DNA of 64,000 nt from NCBI RefSeq assembly GCF_017948485.1, contig NZ_JAFFSX010000006.1, positions 339,357 through 403,356 of the forward strand, in the 5' to 3' direction. Positions within the stretch are counted from its first letter, which is position 1; each line of letters begins with the position of its first letter. The notes below the pieces were generated by a model. That model was not told where the DNA came from. It saw nothing but the letters and a program-made list of their open reading frames with translations, and ran no database searches. The position numbers and the translations under genes were made by a program. Origin of the DNA: Streptomyces sp. GESEQ-35 (GTDB lineage: Bacteria > Actinomycetota > Actinomycetes > Streptomycetales > Streptomycetaceae). Positions 1 to 7,401 of the stretch are shown piece after piece.

Positions 1-1
1 G

Positions 2-82
2 GACGTGACGCGGAACCGGATCGGCGGGATGGCGCGGGTGGTCGCCGACCACTATGCGCAGTCGGCGAGGTCCCCGCGCTGA
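2..82 (+). CDS. 3' end of an unidentified gene (partial)
   Basis: An open frame enters from the left edge and stops with TGA at 80-82 after 26 codons. Its codons have the GC-rich third positions usual here, and the peptide ends HYAQSARSPR. It runs toward the DUF1918 gene on the other strand, with only one base between the two stop codons. Too little is visible to name a family. Confidence 0.5.
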   Translation, partial: DVTRNRIGGMARVVADHYAQSARSPR

Positions 83-83
83 C

Positions 84-284
84 CTAGGGCCTGTGTTGGG
101 TTTCCTTGTGGCGGATCTCGGTGTCGGGGCCGGGTGAACACACGCCCTCGTGCCCGTCCTGGAACCTGACGCGGTACGGGGGGTTGCCCTCCCGCCCCAT
201 CACTTCGACGATCTCGCCGACCTTGTCCTGCTGTCCGACCACCCTGCCGTGCTGGACAAGCTGGTCGCCCACGATTGCACGCAT
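84..284 (-). CDS. DUF1918 domain protein
   Basis: A 66-residue protein that matches the small actinobacterial DUF1918 family along its whole length: an opening like MRAIVGDQLVQHGR, then a central GEIVEVMG and a PPYRVRFQDGHEG stretch. The fold is expected to be a small SH3-like beta barrel; its function is not known. I chose the ATG at 284 over the one seven codons upstream because AGGAGG lies seven bases before it, and family members start at this MRA. It seems to be a single-gene unit, tail to tail with the partial gene on its left. Confidence 0.85.
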   Translation of the reverse strand: MRAIVGDQLVQHGRVVGQQDKVGEIVEVMGREGNPPYRVRFQDGHEGVCSPGPDTEIRHKETQHRP

Positions 285-377
285 TCTGTTGGGCCTCCTC
301 ACCATGTGCGGGAGCAGCGGTCCGTGGCCTCGAGTCTACGGCGCCAGGCGCCGGTTGGGACCGGCCGCGCAGGCCGC

Positions 378-1292
378 TCAGCCTCGCGCCCGCTGAGTGA
401 CGGCAATGCAGACGAGCACCGCCGCGGCCGTGAGCGGGGCGGCCACTGTCAGGTGCTCGCCCAGCAGCAGCACCGACCACACCAGTGTGAGCAGGGGCTG
501 GGCCAACTGCAACTGGCTGGCCTTCGGGATGCCGATCGCCGCCATGCCCCGGTACCAGACGACCAGGCCGAGAAACTGCGAGCCTGCGGCGACCCACAGC
601 ACTCCGGTCACGCTGTGCGCGGTCAACCGCACGGGCTCGTACGACAGGGCGAGCGCGGCGGCCGGCACGGTGAACGGCAGACACAGCACCAGCGCCCAGC
701 CGACGACCTGCCAGCCCGGCATGACCCGGGCCAGCCGGCCGCCCTCGGTGTAGCCGGCCGCGCACACCAGGAGCGCCCCGAAGAGATACAGATCGGCGGT
801 GGTCAGCGCGCCGCCGCTCTGCTGCACGGTGAAGGCGACCACCGCGGCGGCGCCCGCGAGCGCGGCCACCCAGAAGGTGCGGGACGGGCGGGTGCCGATG
901 CGGAGGGCGGAGCAGAGCGCGGTGGTCAGCGGGAGGAGGCCGACCACGACGGCGGCATGCGCGGTGGTCGAGGTCCGCAGGGCGAGGGTCGTCAGCAGCG
1001 GGAAGCCGACCACGACTCCGAGGGCGACGACTGTCAGCCCAGGCCAGTGCGCTCTTCCGGGCAGCGGCACGCGCAGCGCGAGCAGACAGCCGCCGGCGAG
1101 CAGCGCCGCGAGCACGCTGCGCACGGCGACCAGGGCCCATGGCCCGAAGCCCTCCAGCCCCCATGCGGTCGCGGGGAAGGTGAGGGAGAAGGCGATGACC
1201 CCCAGGGCGGCCTGGGCAGTGCCGATCGCGGTACTGGGCCGACCGCTGACCGCTATCCCGGTCTGGGCGATAGCGCTACTCTGTGTTCTCAT
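378..1292 (-). CDS. EamA/DMT-family transporter
   Basis: A 304-residue polytopic membrane protein of the drug/metabolite transporter superfamily with about ten hydrophobic helices, built as two EamA repeats (the second begins near residue 155). Substrate is unknown; relatives export amino acids, nucleosides or drugs. The ATG at 1292 is preferred over a start 18 codons upstream because the -10-like TACGCT (reverse strand, 1303-1298) sits five bases from it, implying a leaderless transcript. It is divergent from the MocR-type regulator, whose ATG overlaps by two bases, so that regulator is the natural candidate to control it, perhaps in response to vitamin B6 or an amine. Confidence 0.85.
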   Translation of the reverse strand: MRTQSSAIAQTGIAVSGRPSTAIGTAQAALGVIAFSLTFPATAWGLEGFGPWALVAVRSVLAALLAGGCLLALRVPLPGRAHWPGLTVVALGVVVGFPLLTTLALRTSTTAHAAVVVGLLPLTTALCSALRIGTRPSRTFWVAALAGAAAVVAFTVQQSGGALTTADLYLFGALLVCAAGYTEGGRLARVMPGWQVVGWALVLCLPFTVPAAALALSYEPVRLTAHSVTGVLWVAAGSQFLGLVVWYRGMAAIGIPKASQLQLAQPLLTLVWSVLLLGEHLTVAAPLTAAAVLVCIAVTQRARG

Positions 1293-1303
1293 GCAAGAGC
1301 GTA
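1277..1303. promoter_or_regulatory. Overlapping divergent promoters, both leaderless
   Basis: The start codons of the EamA transporter (reverse) and the MocR-type regulator (forward) share the tetramer CATG at 1290-1293. A forward TACTCT at 1277-1282 lies eight bases before the forward ATG, and a reverse TACGCT at 1303-1298 lies five bases before the reverse ATG. Both fit the TAnnnT -10 pattern at leaderless spacing, and neither gene has a Shine-Dalgarno sequence. Each -10 box lies inside or beside the other gene's first codons, so simultaneous transcription is unlikely. Confidence 0.6.
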
Positions 1304-2733
1304 GCAGCGTCGGTGAACTGGTGAATCGTCTGCGGCGGGAAATCAACCGCTACTCACCAGGTGGAAAGCTCCCGTCGAGCCGGGCCCTCGTCGAGCAGTA
1401 CCGGGTCAGCCCGGTGACCGTCTCCCGCGCCCTCGCGCAGCTCGCCGCCGAGGGACTGGTGGTGACCCGTCCCGGCGCCGGGGCCTTCCGTGCCCGGCCC
1501 CGTACGACGGCCGCGCCCGCCGGGGACACCTCCTGGCAGGAGGTCGCGCTCAGTGCGGACGGTGCCGCCGACGTCGTACCGCGCTCGGTGGACGCCTCCG
1601 GGGTCGTGGTCTCGCTCGCCGCTCCGCCGCCCGGAGTGATCGAGTTCAGTGGCGGCTATCTGCATCACTCGCTCCAGCCCGAGCGGGCGCTGGCCGCCGC
1701 ACTGGCCCGTGCCGGACGCCGGCCCGGAGCGTGGGGGCGGCCGCCCTTGGACGGACTGCCGGAGCTGCGCGAGTGGTTCGCGCGGGAGATCGGCGGTGCC
1801 GTCACCGCCGCGGAGGTGTTGGTGGGCGCGGGCGGCCAGGCGGGACTGACCACCGCGTTGCGCGCGCTCGCCCCGCCCGGCGCGCCGGTGCTGGTCGAAT
1901 CGCCCACCTACCCGGGCATGCTGGCCATCGCCCGTGCGGCCGGACTGCGCCCGGTGCCGGTGCCGGGCGACCCGGACGGCGTCCGTCCGGCCCTCCTCGC
2001 CGACGCGTTCCGGGCGACGGGTGCCCGGGTGTTCGTCTGCCAGCCGCTGTTCCAGAACCCGACCGGGGCGGTGCTCGCCGTGGACCGCCGCGCCGCTGTG
2101 CCGGCCATTGCGCGCGAGGCGGGCGCGTTCGTGATCGAGGACGACTTCGTACGACGCCTGGCGCACGAGGACGCGGGACCGCTGCCGCGTCCGCTGGTCG
2201 CCGACGACCCCGACGGAGTCGTCATCCATGTCAGCTCGCTCACCAAGGCCACCTCGCCCAGCTTCCGGGTGAGCGCCCTTGCCGCGCGCGGACCGGCGCT
2301 GGAACGGCTGCGCGCCATCCAGATCGTCGACAGCTTCTTCGTGCCCCGGCCCCTCCAGGAGGCCGCGCTCGAACTCGCCGGCTCGCCCGCCTGGCCACGC
2401 CATCTGCGGTCGATCTCCACGGAGTTGAAGACCCGCCGCGACACTATGACGGCCGCCCTGCGTCTCGACCTCCCCGCACTCGCTCTGCCGCACATTCCGT
2501 CCGGCGGCTACCACCTGTGGCTGCGCCTGCCCGACGGCACCGACGAGGCACTCCTCACCGCGGCCGCCCTGCGCGCGGGCGTCGCGATCACCCCCGGCCG
2601 CCCCTACTTCAGCGCCGAACCCCCGGCCGCGCACGTGCGGCTGAGCTTCGCGGCCGTGGCGGGGTCGGGGGAGATCACCGAAGGGGTGCGGCGGCTGCGT
2701 ACGGCCTTCGACGAGGTGTCCGGGCGAAAATGA
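1291..2733 (+). CDS. MocR/PdxR-type regulator (GntR wHTH + aminotransferase domain)
   Basis: A 480-residue two-domain regulator. Residues 1-75 form a GntR winged helix (KLPSSRALVEQYRVSPVTVSRAL). The remainder, after a linker, is a class I/II aminotransferase fold with the usual landmarks: a glycine-rich region near 190, NPTGAV near 270, and the PLP-binding lysine expected at Lys319 in SSLTKATSPSFR. MocR proteins bind PLP or an amino donor rather than acting as enzymes, and often control PLP synthesis, GABA use or a neighbouring transporter. It diverges from the EamA transporter, which is the likely target. ATG 1291 is chosen because the GntR domain begins just after it; upstream in-frame codons are antisense to the transporter. 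Confidence 0.85.
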   Translation: MQERSSVGELVNRLRREINRYSPGGKLPSSRALVEQYRVSPVTVSRALAQLAAEGLVVTRPGAGAFRARPRTTAAPAGDTSWQEVALSADGAADVVPRSVDASGVVVSLAAPPPGVIEFSGGYLHHSLQPERALAAALARAGRRPGAWGRPPLDGLPELREWFAREIGGAVTAAEVLVGAGGQAGLTTALRALAPPGAPVLVESPTYPGMLAIARAAGLRPVPVPGDPDGVRPALLADAFRATGARVFVCQPLFQNPTGAVLAVDRRAAVPAIAREAGAFVIEDDFVRRLAHEDAGPLPRPLVADDPDGVVIHVSSLTKATSPSFRVSALAARGPALERLRAIQIVDSFFVPRPLQEAALELAGSPAWPRHLRSISTELKTRRDTMTAALRLDLPALALPHIPSGGYHLWLRLPDGTDEALLTAAALRAGVAITPGRPYFSAEPPAAHVRLSFAAVAGSGEITEGVRRLRTAFDEVSGRK

Positions 2734-2880
2734 CACGCGTCGGCGCTGCGGTGGGCGATACGGTCGCGGGCGTGGACGACGGGGACGGATGCTGCCGGTA
2801 CGGGGCCGTCGTCTGGTGCCTCCCGGCGGGGGTGCGGGTTTGTGGGGGTGCGCGTTGCGCCTTTCGGTTTGTGGGGGGTC

Positions 2881-2990
2881 GGGGACGTGGTGGGGGTGTC
2901 CGTCCTCGGAACGGCGCGGAATCGGTCTCTTACCAACTCGCCCGTGTTGACGCGCCAACCGCTGCGGGCGGACACCCCCACCACGTCCCC
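2881..2990. repeat. Perfect 22-bp inverted repeat around a 66-bp centre
   Basis: The left arm (2881-2902) contains GGACGTGGTGGGGGTGTCC and is matched exactly, in reverse complement, by 2969-2990. The centre is 66 bp and less GC-rich, with a TTGACG-like run near 2947. No flanking target-site duplication and no transposase are visible. It could be a miniature element, a cruciform or a bidirectional RNA structure; I cannot tell which. Confidence 0.7.
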
Positions 2991-3076
2991 TTCTCGCCGC
3001 GGACGACTGCGGGTACGCGGTGGCCCGGCCTGCCGCCGCCCAGCTGCGGGCAGTCGTGCCGCTCCGTGTCGCCCGG

Positions 3077-3119
3077 CTGCGGGCAGTCGTGCCGCCTGGG
3101 GCGGCACGGGTGGGCGCAG
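3077..3119. repeat. Structured hairpin repeat, copy A
   Basis: The order is an outer CTGCG arm, GGCAGTC, inner stem GTGCCGCC, loop TGG, GGCGGCAC, GGGTGGG and the outer CGCAG arm. The same layout recurs at 50097-50148 and 55216-55258 with paired base changes in the stems. A truncated left half-copy precedes it. Confidence 0.7.
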
Positions 3120-3217
3120 GCGGCGACCCGTTAGCGCCGGGCTGCGCGAACCACGCCAGGGCCGCCCTGCTGGACGCCCACGATGTCACCATCGACTCGG
3201 TTTCGGGAGAACTCCAT

Positions 3218-3655
3218 ATGGCAGACGCACCGCCCTTCGCCGAGGGCTACGAGATTTCCATCGACCCCGGGCGAGTCGATGCCGAGCTCGTGCACCGCTG
3301 GCTGTCCGAAGACGCGTACTGGGCGCTCGGCCGTTCCCGGGAGAAGCAGGACCGGGCGATGGAGGGGTCGCTGAACTTCGGGGTGTACGAGGTGGTTTCG
3401 GGGGAGCAGGTGGCGTATGCCCGAGTCGTGACCGACCGGGCGACCTTCGCCTGGCTGTGTGATGTGTACGTCGACCCGTCCGTGCGCGGCAAGGGCATCG
3501 GTACGGCACTCGTCGCGGCCGTGCGCGAGCGGCTACGGCCGTACGGGCTGCGCCGCATCCTGCTGGCCACGCACGACGCGCACGGCGTCTACGCGCAGCT
3601 CGGCTTCGCGCCGCTCGAGAAGCCGGACCAGTGGATGGCGCTCGTTTTTGAGTGA
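3218..3655 (+). CDS. GNAT family N-acetyltransferase
   Basis: A 145-residue single-domain GNAT enzyme. The acetyl-CoA binding motif A is clear (CDVYVDPSVRGKGIGTALVAAV, roughly residues 82-103) and is followed by an ARL-type tail with YAQLGFAPLEKP. Relatives of this length acetylate small amines or have no known substrate. The ATG at 3218 is chosen because GGGAGA lies seven bases upstream and the family pattern (GYEISIDPGRVD, a typical first strand) begins shortly after; the frame upstream is repeat sequence. It is followed by an unrelated phosphatase-like gene in the same direction with about 100 bp between. Confidence 0.85.
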   Translation: MADAPPFAEGYEISIDPGRVDAELVHRWLSEDAYWALGRSREKQDRAMEGSLNFGVYEVVSGEQVAYARVVTDRATFAWLCDVYVDPSVRGKGIGTALVAAVRERLRPYGLRRILLATHDAHGVYAQLGFAPLEKPDQWMALVFE

Positions 3656-3759
3656 ATTACCCCATCGGTCCTGACCTCGACGTAAGTCTTCGCACACCCT
3701 GGGTAACTCCCAAGTAACGCCCCTTGACCTGCACACTTTCTTCGATTCACGATCGCATC

Positions 3760-4353
3760 ATGCAACTTCGGGTCACGTTCGTCGCGGCCGCGCGCAGCTC
3801 CCCGCTGCTCGCGGAGCGCTTCGAGGACGACCGTCCGCTGGACCAGGCCGGCTGGGGCGAGGTGCAGCGTGCCGCCCAGGGGCTCATTCCGCTCGCGGCG
3901 GCCGAGCTGCGCTACTGCTCGCCGACGCCACGCAGCCGCGCCACCGGTGACGCCCTCGGCTATGCACCGCTGGTGCAACTCGCCCTGCGCGACTGCGACA
4001 TGGGCCGCTGGCGGGGGTTCACGCTGGGCGAGGCGATGGCCCGTGAGCCGGAGGCGGTGGACGCCTGGCTCGCCGACCCGCGCGGCACGCCGCACGGCGG
4101 TGAGTCGCTGCTTGACTTCATCACCCGGGTCGGCAACTGGCTGGACACCCGGCCGGTCGGCGACGGGGGCCGGATCGTCGCCGTGGCGGAGCCTTCGGTG
4201 ATCCGCGCCGCGCTGGTGTACGCACTGAAGGCGCCCCCGTCGACGTACTGGAACATCGATGTCCGCCCGCTGTCCACGACCACCGTCACGGGCTGGTCGG
4301 GCCGTTGGAACCTGCGCTTCGAGGGGGCGTCGGCTCAGGCCACGCGCGCGTAG
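3760..4353 (+). CDS. Histidine-phosphatase-fold protein lacking the RHG motif
   Basis: A 197-residue protein of histidine phosphatase (phosphoglycerate-mutase-like) fold. The opening strand LRVTFVAAARSSPLL occupies the place where active enzymes have an RHGE motif, so the catalytic histidine is an alanine here. Later landmarks remain: YCSPTPRSRATGDAL resembles the usual S-x-x-x-R-A-x-x-T helix, GGESLLDF matches the GES motif, and AVAEPSVIRAAL stands where the second catalytic histidine (SHG) is expected. Both catalytic histidines therefore appear lost, which suggests a binding or regulatory role rather than phosphatase activity. ATG 3760 begins directly at the first beta strand. Confidence 0.7.
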   Translation: MQLRVTFVAAARSSPLLAERFEDDRPLDQAGWGEVQRAAQGLIPLAAAELRYCSPTPRSRATGDALGYAPLVQLALRDCDMGRWRGFTLGEAMAREPEAVDAWLADPRGTPHGGESLLDFITRVGNWLDTRPVGDGGRIVAVAEPSVIRAALVYALKAPPSTYWNIDVRPLSTTTVTGWSGRWNLRFEGASAQATRA

Positions 4354-4778
4354 TCGGTCGTGAGGACCAGGTCCTTCGCCGGGCCGCCCACCCGCCACAC
4401 CGTCCGCCAGTGGTCCGCGTCGGCGACGGTGAACTCGCCGCGGTAGAGGTCGGCCGAGCATGGGTGGGCGGTCGTGTGCCGTCCGGATGTCAGGTCGAGG
4501 TCGTGGAACGGACGTCCGTCCGCGAACCGTACGTCCGTCGTGCCGGGCTCGCGGGAGGGCAGGAACAGAAGGGTCCGTTCGGCGGGTCGGGGGACGCCCT
4601 GCCAGACGAACGTGCCGGACTCCCGGTGCAGCAGTCCGCCGTCGTCGAGCGGGCCGAACTCGGTGGTTCCGCGGAACTCTCCATGCTCTCTGTTTGCGAG
4701 ATCCCGCACCGTCCGCTCGACCCGCCACTGTCCGGCCAGAAACGCCAGCACATCCGGCACTGGCCAGAACTCGCCCAT
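4335..4778 (-). CDS. DUF6314 family protein
   Basis: A 147-residue cytosolic protein that I recognise as the actinobacterial DUF6314 type: FLAGQWRVERTVRD near the N-terminus, a middle of alternating beta strands with GEFRGTTEF and LLHRESGTFVWQG, and a final WRTVWRVGGPAKDLVLTTDYAR. The profile suggests a lipocalin-like beta barrel that might bind a small hydrophobic ligand, but no function is established. The start at 4778 is the Met before GEFWPVPD; the longer frame upstream has atypical composition and would overlap the arabinofuranosidase promoter. Its 3' end overlaps the tail of the phosphatase-fold gene on the opposite strand by about 19 bases. Confidence 0.75.
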   Translation of the reverse strand: MGEFWPVPDVLAFLAGQWRVERTVRDLANREHGEFRGTTEFGPLDDGGLLHRESGTFVWQGVPRPAERTLLFLPSREPGTTDVRFADGRPFHDLDLTSGRHTTAHPCSADLYRGEFTVADADHWRTVWRVGGPAKDLVLTTDYARVA

Positions 4779-4818
4779 TCCGTACCGCTTCCCCTCACAT
4801 CCGCTACTGCGCGACCCA

Positions 4819-4885
4819 TTGACGCGCCTGTGCCCCCTCCCTATCTTGCCGTTCGAAGTGCTGACCATAGTCCGATATTTCGAAC
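4819..4885 (+). promoter_or_regulatory. Promoter and candidate operator of the arabinofuranosidase gene
   Basis: TTGACG at 4819-4824 and TATCTT at 4842-4847 are separated by exactly 17 bp, a good sigma-70-like promoter. An inverted repeat GTTCGAA (4851-4857) / TTCGAAC (4879-4885) lies over the expected transcription start and early leader, where a bound repressor would block initiation or clearance. The regulator is not in the window. Confidence 0.55.
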
Positions 4886-4906
4886 AGCTAGAGCCGCGGA
4901 GTATCC

Positions 4907-7387
4907 ATGTCACGCACCACCCGCTGGAGATACGGCTTCACCGCCACCGCCGCCTTTCTGATGGCGGCCGTCGCCCTGCCCGGCCCCGCGCACGCCGAGG
5001 ATGTCACCGATTATGCGATCACCGTCGACCTGAGCGCCCAGGGCGCGAAGATCGACGACACGATGTACGGCGTCTTCTTCGAGGACATCAACCGGGCCGC
5101 CGACGGCGGGCTCTACGCCGAGCTCGTGCAGAACCGGTCCTTCGAGTACTCCACCGCCGACAACGGCTCGTACACGCCCCTCACCTCCTGGGCGGTCGCC
5201 GGTGCGGCCCAGGTCGTGAACGACGGTGGGCGCCTCAACGAGCGCAACCGCAACTACCTGTCGTTGGGCGCAGGTTCGGTCGTCACGAACGGCGGATACA
5301 ACACCGGAATCCGCGTCGAGCAGGGTAAGAAGTACGACTTCTCCGTGTGGGCCCGCGCCGAGAGCGGCACCACGCTCGACGTCACCCTGAAGGACGCGCC
5401 GGGCGCGTTGGCGGCCACGCGGCAGGTCGCCGTCAAGGGCGGCTGGGCGAAGTACACGGTCACCTTCACCGCGACCCGCACCAGCAGCCGCGGCCGACTC
5501 ACCGTCGACTCGTCGGGCGCCGCCGCGCTCGACGAGGTCTCGCTCTTCCCGCGCGACACCTACAAACACCAGCCGAACGGCCTGCGCAAGGACCTCGCCG
5601 AGAAAATCGCGGCCCTGCAGCCGGGCTTCGTCCGCTTTCCCGGCGGCTGTCTGGTCAACACCGGCTCCATGCAGGACTACAGCGAGGCCTCCGGTTGGCA
5701 GCGCAAGCGCTCGTATCAGTGGAAGGACACCGTCGGGCCGGTCGAGCGGCGGGCAACGAACGCCAACTTCTGGGGCTACAACCAGAGTTACGGACTCGGC
5801 TACTACGAATACTTCCGCTTCTCCGAGGACATCGGCGCGATGCCGCTGCCCGTCGTGCCGGCCCTCGTCACCGGCTGCGGCCAGAACCGGGCCACCGACG
5901 ACGAGGCGCTGCTCCAGCGGCATATCCAGGACACCCTGGACCTCATCGAGTTCGCCAACGGTCCCGTCACGAGTGAGTGGGGCAGGAAGCGCGCCGAGAT
6001 GGGCCACCCCAAGCCCTTCCACCTCACGCATCTCGCGGTCGGCAACGAGGAGAACCTGCCGAACGAGTTCTTCGCCCGCTTCCAGAAGTTCCGCGCCGCG
6101 ATCGAGGCCGAGTACCCGGACATCACGGTCATCTCCAACTCCGGTCCGGACGACGCCGGCACGACCTTCGACACCGCCTGGAAGCTCAACCGCGAGGGCG
6201 ACGTCGACATGGTCGACGAGCACTACTACAACAGCCCGCAGTGGTTCCTCCAGAACAACGACCGCTACGACAGCTATGACCGCGGCGGTCCCAAGGTCTT
6301 CCTCGGCGAGTACGCCTCTCAGGGCAACGCCTTCAAGAACGCCCTCTCCGAAGCCGCTTACATGACTGGGCTTGAGCGCAACGCCGACATCGTCAAGCTC
6401 GCCTCCTACGCCCCGCTGCTCGCCAACGAGGACTATGTGCAGTGGCGCCCGGACATGATCTGGTTCAACAACCACGCCTCCTGGAACTCGGCCAACTACG
6501 AGGTCCAGAAGCTGTTCATGACCAACGTCGGCGACCGTGTCGTCCCGTCCACCGCCACCGGCACCCCGAACGTCAGCGGCCCCATCACCGGCGCTGTCGG
6601 TCTGTCGACATGGGCGACCAGTGCGGCGTACGACGATGTGAAGGTGACGGCGGCGGACGGTTCGACGCTGCTCAGCGACGACTTCTCGGGTGACGCGTCG
6701 CAGTGGACGCCGGGCGGTACCGGCAGTTGGAGCATCCAGGACGGGCAGTACGTCCAGACGGACACCGCCGCCGAGAACACCCTGGTCACGGCGGGCGACC
6801 CCGCCTGGCAGGACTACGACCTGCATGTGAAGGCAACCAAGAAGTCAGGCAAGGAGGGCTTCCTCGTCGCCTTCGGCGTCAAGGACACCGGGAACTACTA
6901 CTGGTGGAACCTGGGTGGCTGGAACAACACCCAGTCCGCCGTCGAGAAGGCTGTGGACGGCGGCAAGGGGACGCTGATGTCCAAGGCCGGGTCGGTCGAG
7001 ACGGGCCGTGCCTACGACATCGACATCAAGGTGCGGGGCCGTCAGGTGACCCTCCTCCTCGACGGCCAGGAGTGGGGCAGCTTCACCGACGACAAGCCGG
7101 CCGAGCCGTTCCGCCAGGTCGTCACCAAGGACGCGAAGACCGGTGACCTGATCGTCAAGGTCGTCAACGCCCAGTCCACGGCGGCCCGGACGGCGATCGA
7201 CCTGGGCAGCGCCGAGGTCGCCCCGAAGGCCCGGGTGACCACCCTGGCCGCCGAGCCGGAGGACATGAACACCGAGACGGACACGCCGGTCACACCGGTG
7301 ACGTCGACCTTTGAGGGGGTCGCCGAGAAGTTCACGTACACCTTCCCGGCGAACTCGGTCACGTTCCTGAGGATCAGACAGAGGTGA
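4907..7387 (+). CDS. Secreted alpha-L-arabinofuranosidase (GH51-like, multidomain)
   Basis: An 826-residue exported glycoside hydrolase that releases arabinose from arabinan or arabinoxylan. A Sec signal peptide covers about residues 1-31 (RWRYGF, hydrophobic core, cleavage after AHA). The mature protein opens with the family pattern YGVFFEDINRAADGGLYAELVQNRSFEY, followed by a CBM4/9-like beta domain (about 90-210), then the (beta/alpha)8 catalytic barrel. The acid/base glutamate is probably in LAVGNEEN and the nucleophile in FLGEYAS. A LamG-like domain (about 570-720) is inserted before the C-terminal beta sandwich. It stands alone behind its own promoter and an inverted repeat; no sugar transporter lies next to it. 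Confidence 0.9.
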   Translation: MSRTTRWRYGFTATAAFLMAAVALPGPAHAEDVTDYAITVDLSAQGAKIDDTMYGVFFEDINRAADGGLYAELVQNRSFEYSTADNGSYTPLTSWAVAGAAQVVNDGGRLNERNRNYLSLGAGSVVTNGGYNTGIRVEQGKKYDFSVWARAESGTTLDVTLKDAPGALAATRQVAVKGGWAKYTVTFTATRTSSRGRLTVDSSGAAALDEVSLFPRDTYKHQPNGLRKDLAEKIAALQPGFVRFPGGCLVNTGSMQDYSEASGWQRKRSYQWKDTVGPVERRATNANFWGYNQSYGLGYYEYFRFSEDIGAMPLPVVPALVTGCGQNRATDDEALLQRHIQDTLDLIEFANGPVTSEWGRKRAEMGHPKPFHLTHLAVGNEENLPNEFFARFQKFRAAIEAEYPDITVISNSGPDDAGTTFDTAWKLNREGDVDMVDEHYYNSPQWFLQNNDRYDSYDRGGPKVFLGEYASQGNAFKNALSEAAYMTGLERNADIVKLASYAPLLANEDYVQWRPDMIWFNNHASWNSANYEVQKLFMTNVGDRVVPSTATGTPNVSGPITGAVGLSTWATSAAYDDVKVTAADGSTLLSDDFSGDASQWTPGGTGSWSIQDGQYVQTDTAAENTLVTAGDPAWQDYDLHVKATKKSGKEGFLVAFGVKDTGNYYWWNLGGWNNTQSAVEKAVDGGKGTLMSKAGSVETGRAYDIDIKVRGRQVTLLLDGQEWGSFTDDKPAEPFRQVVTKDAKTGDLIVKVVNAQSTAARTAIDLGSAEVAPKARVTTLAAEPEDMNTETDTPVTPVTSTFEGVAEKFTYTFPANSVTFLRIRQR

Positions 7388-7401
7388 CGTGACCGGGCGG
7401 C

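Larger units (their letters stand above)
2734..3217. other. 484-bp intergenic region rich in repeats
   Basis: No convincing gene is seen here. The region holds a long perfect inverted repeat (2881-2902 and 2969-2990) and, further right, one full copy of the structured hairpin element (3077-3119) preceded by a truncated left half (about 3041-3062). Reading frames crossing it are low-complexity and have no recognisable domain. Confidence 0.6.

Noticed and set aside
799..1290. Upstream extension of the MocR-type gene
   Set aside because: It runs antisense to the EamA transporter, and the GntR domain begins right after ATG 1291.
4910..6826. Long reverse frame (638 codons) opposite the arabinofuranosidase
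   Set aside because: Shadow of a GH51-like gene with clear motifs; the antisense product is low-complexity.
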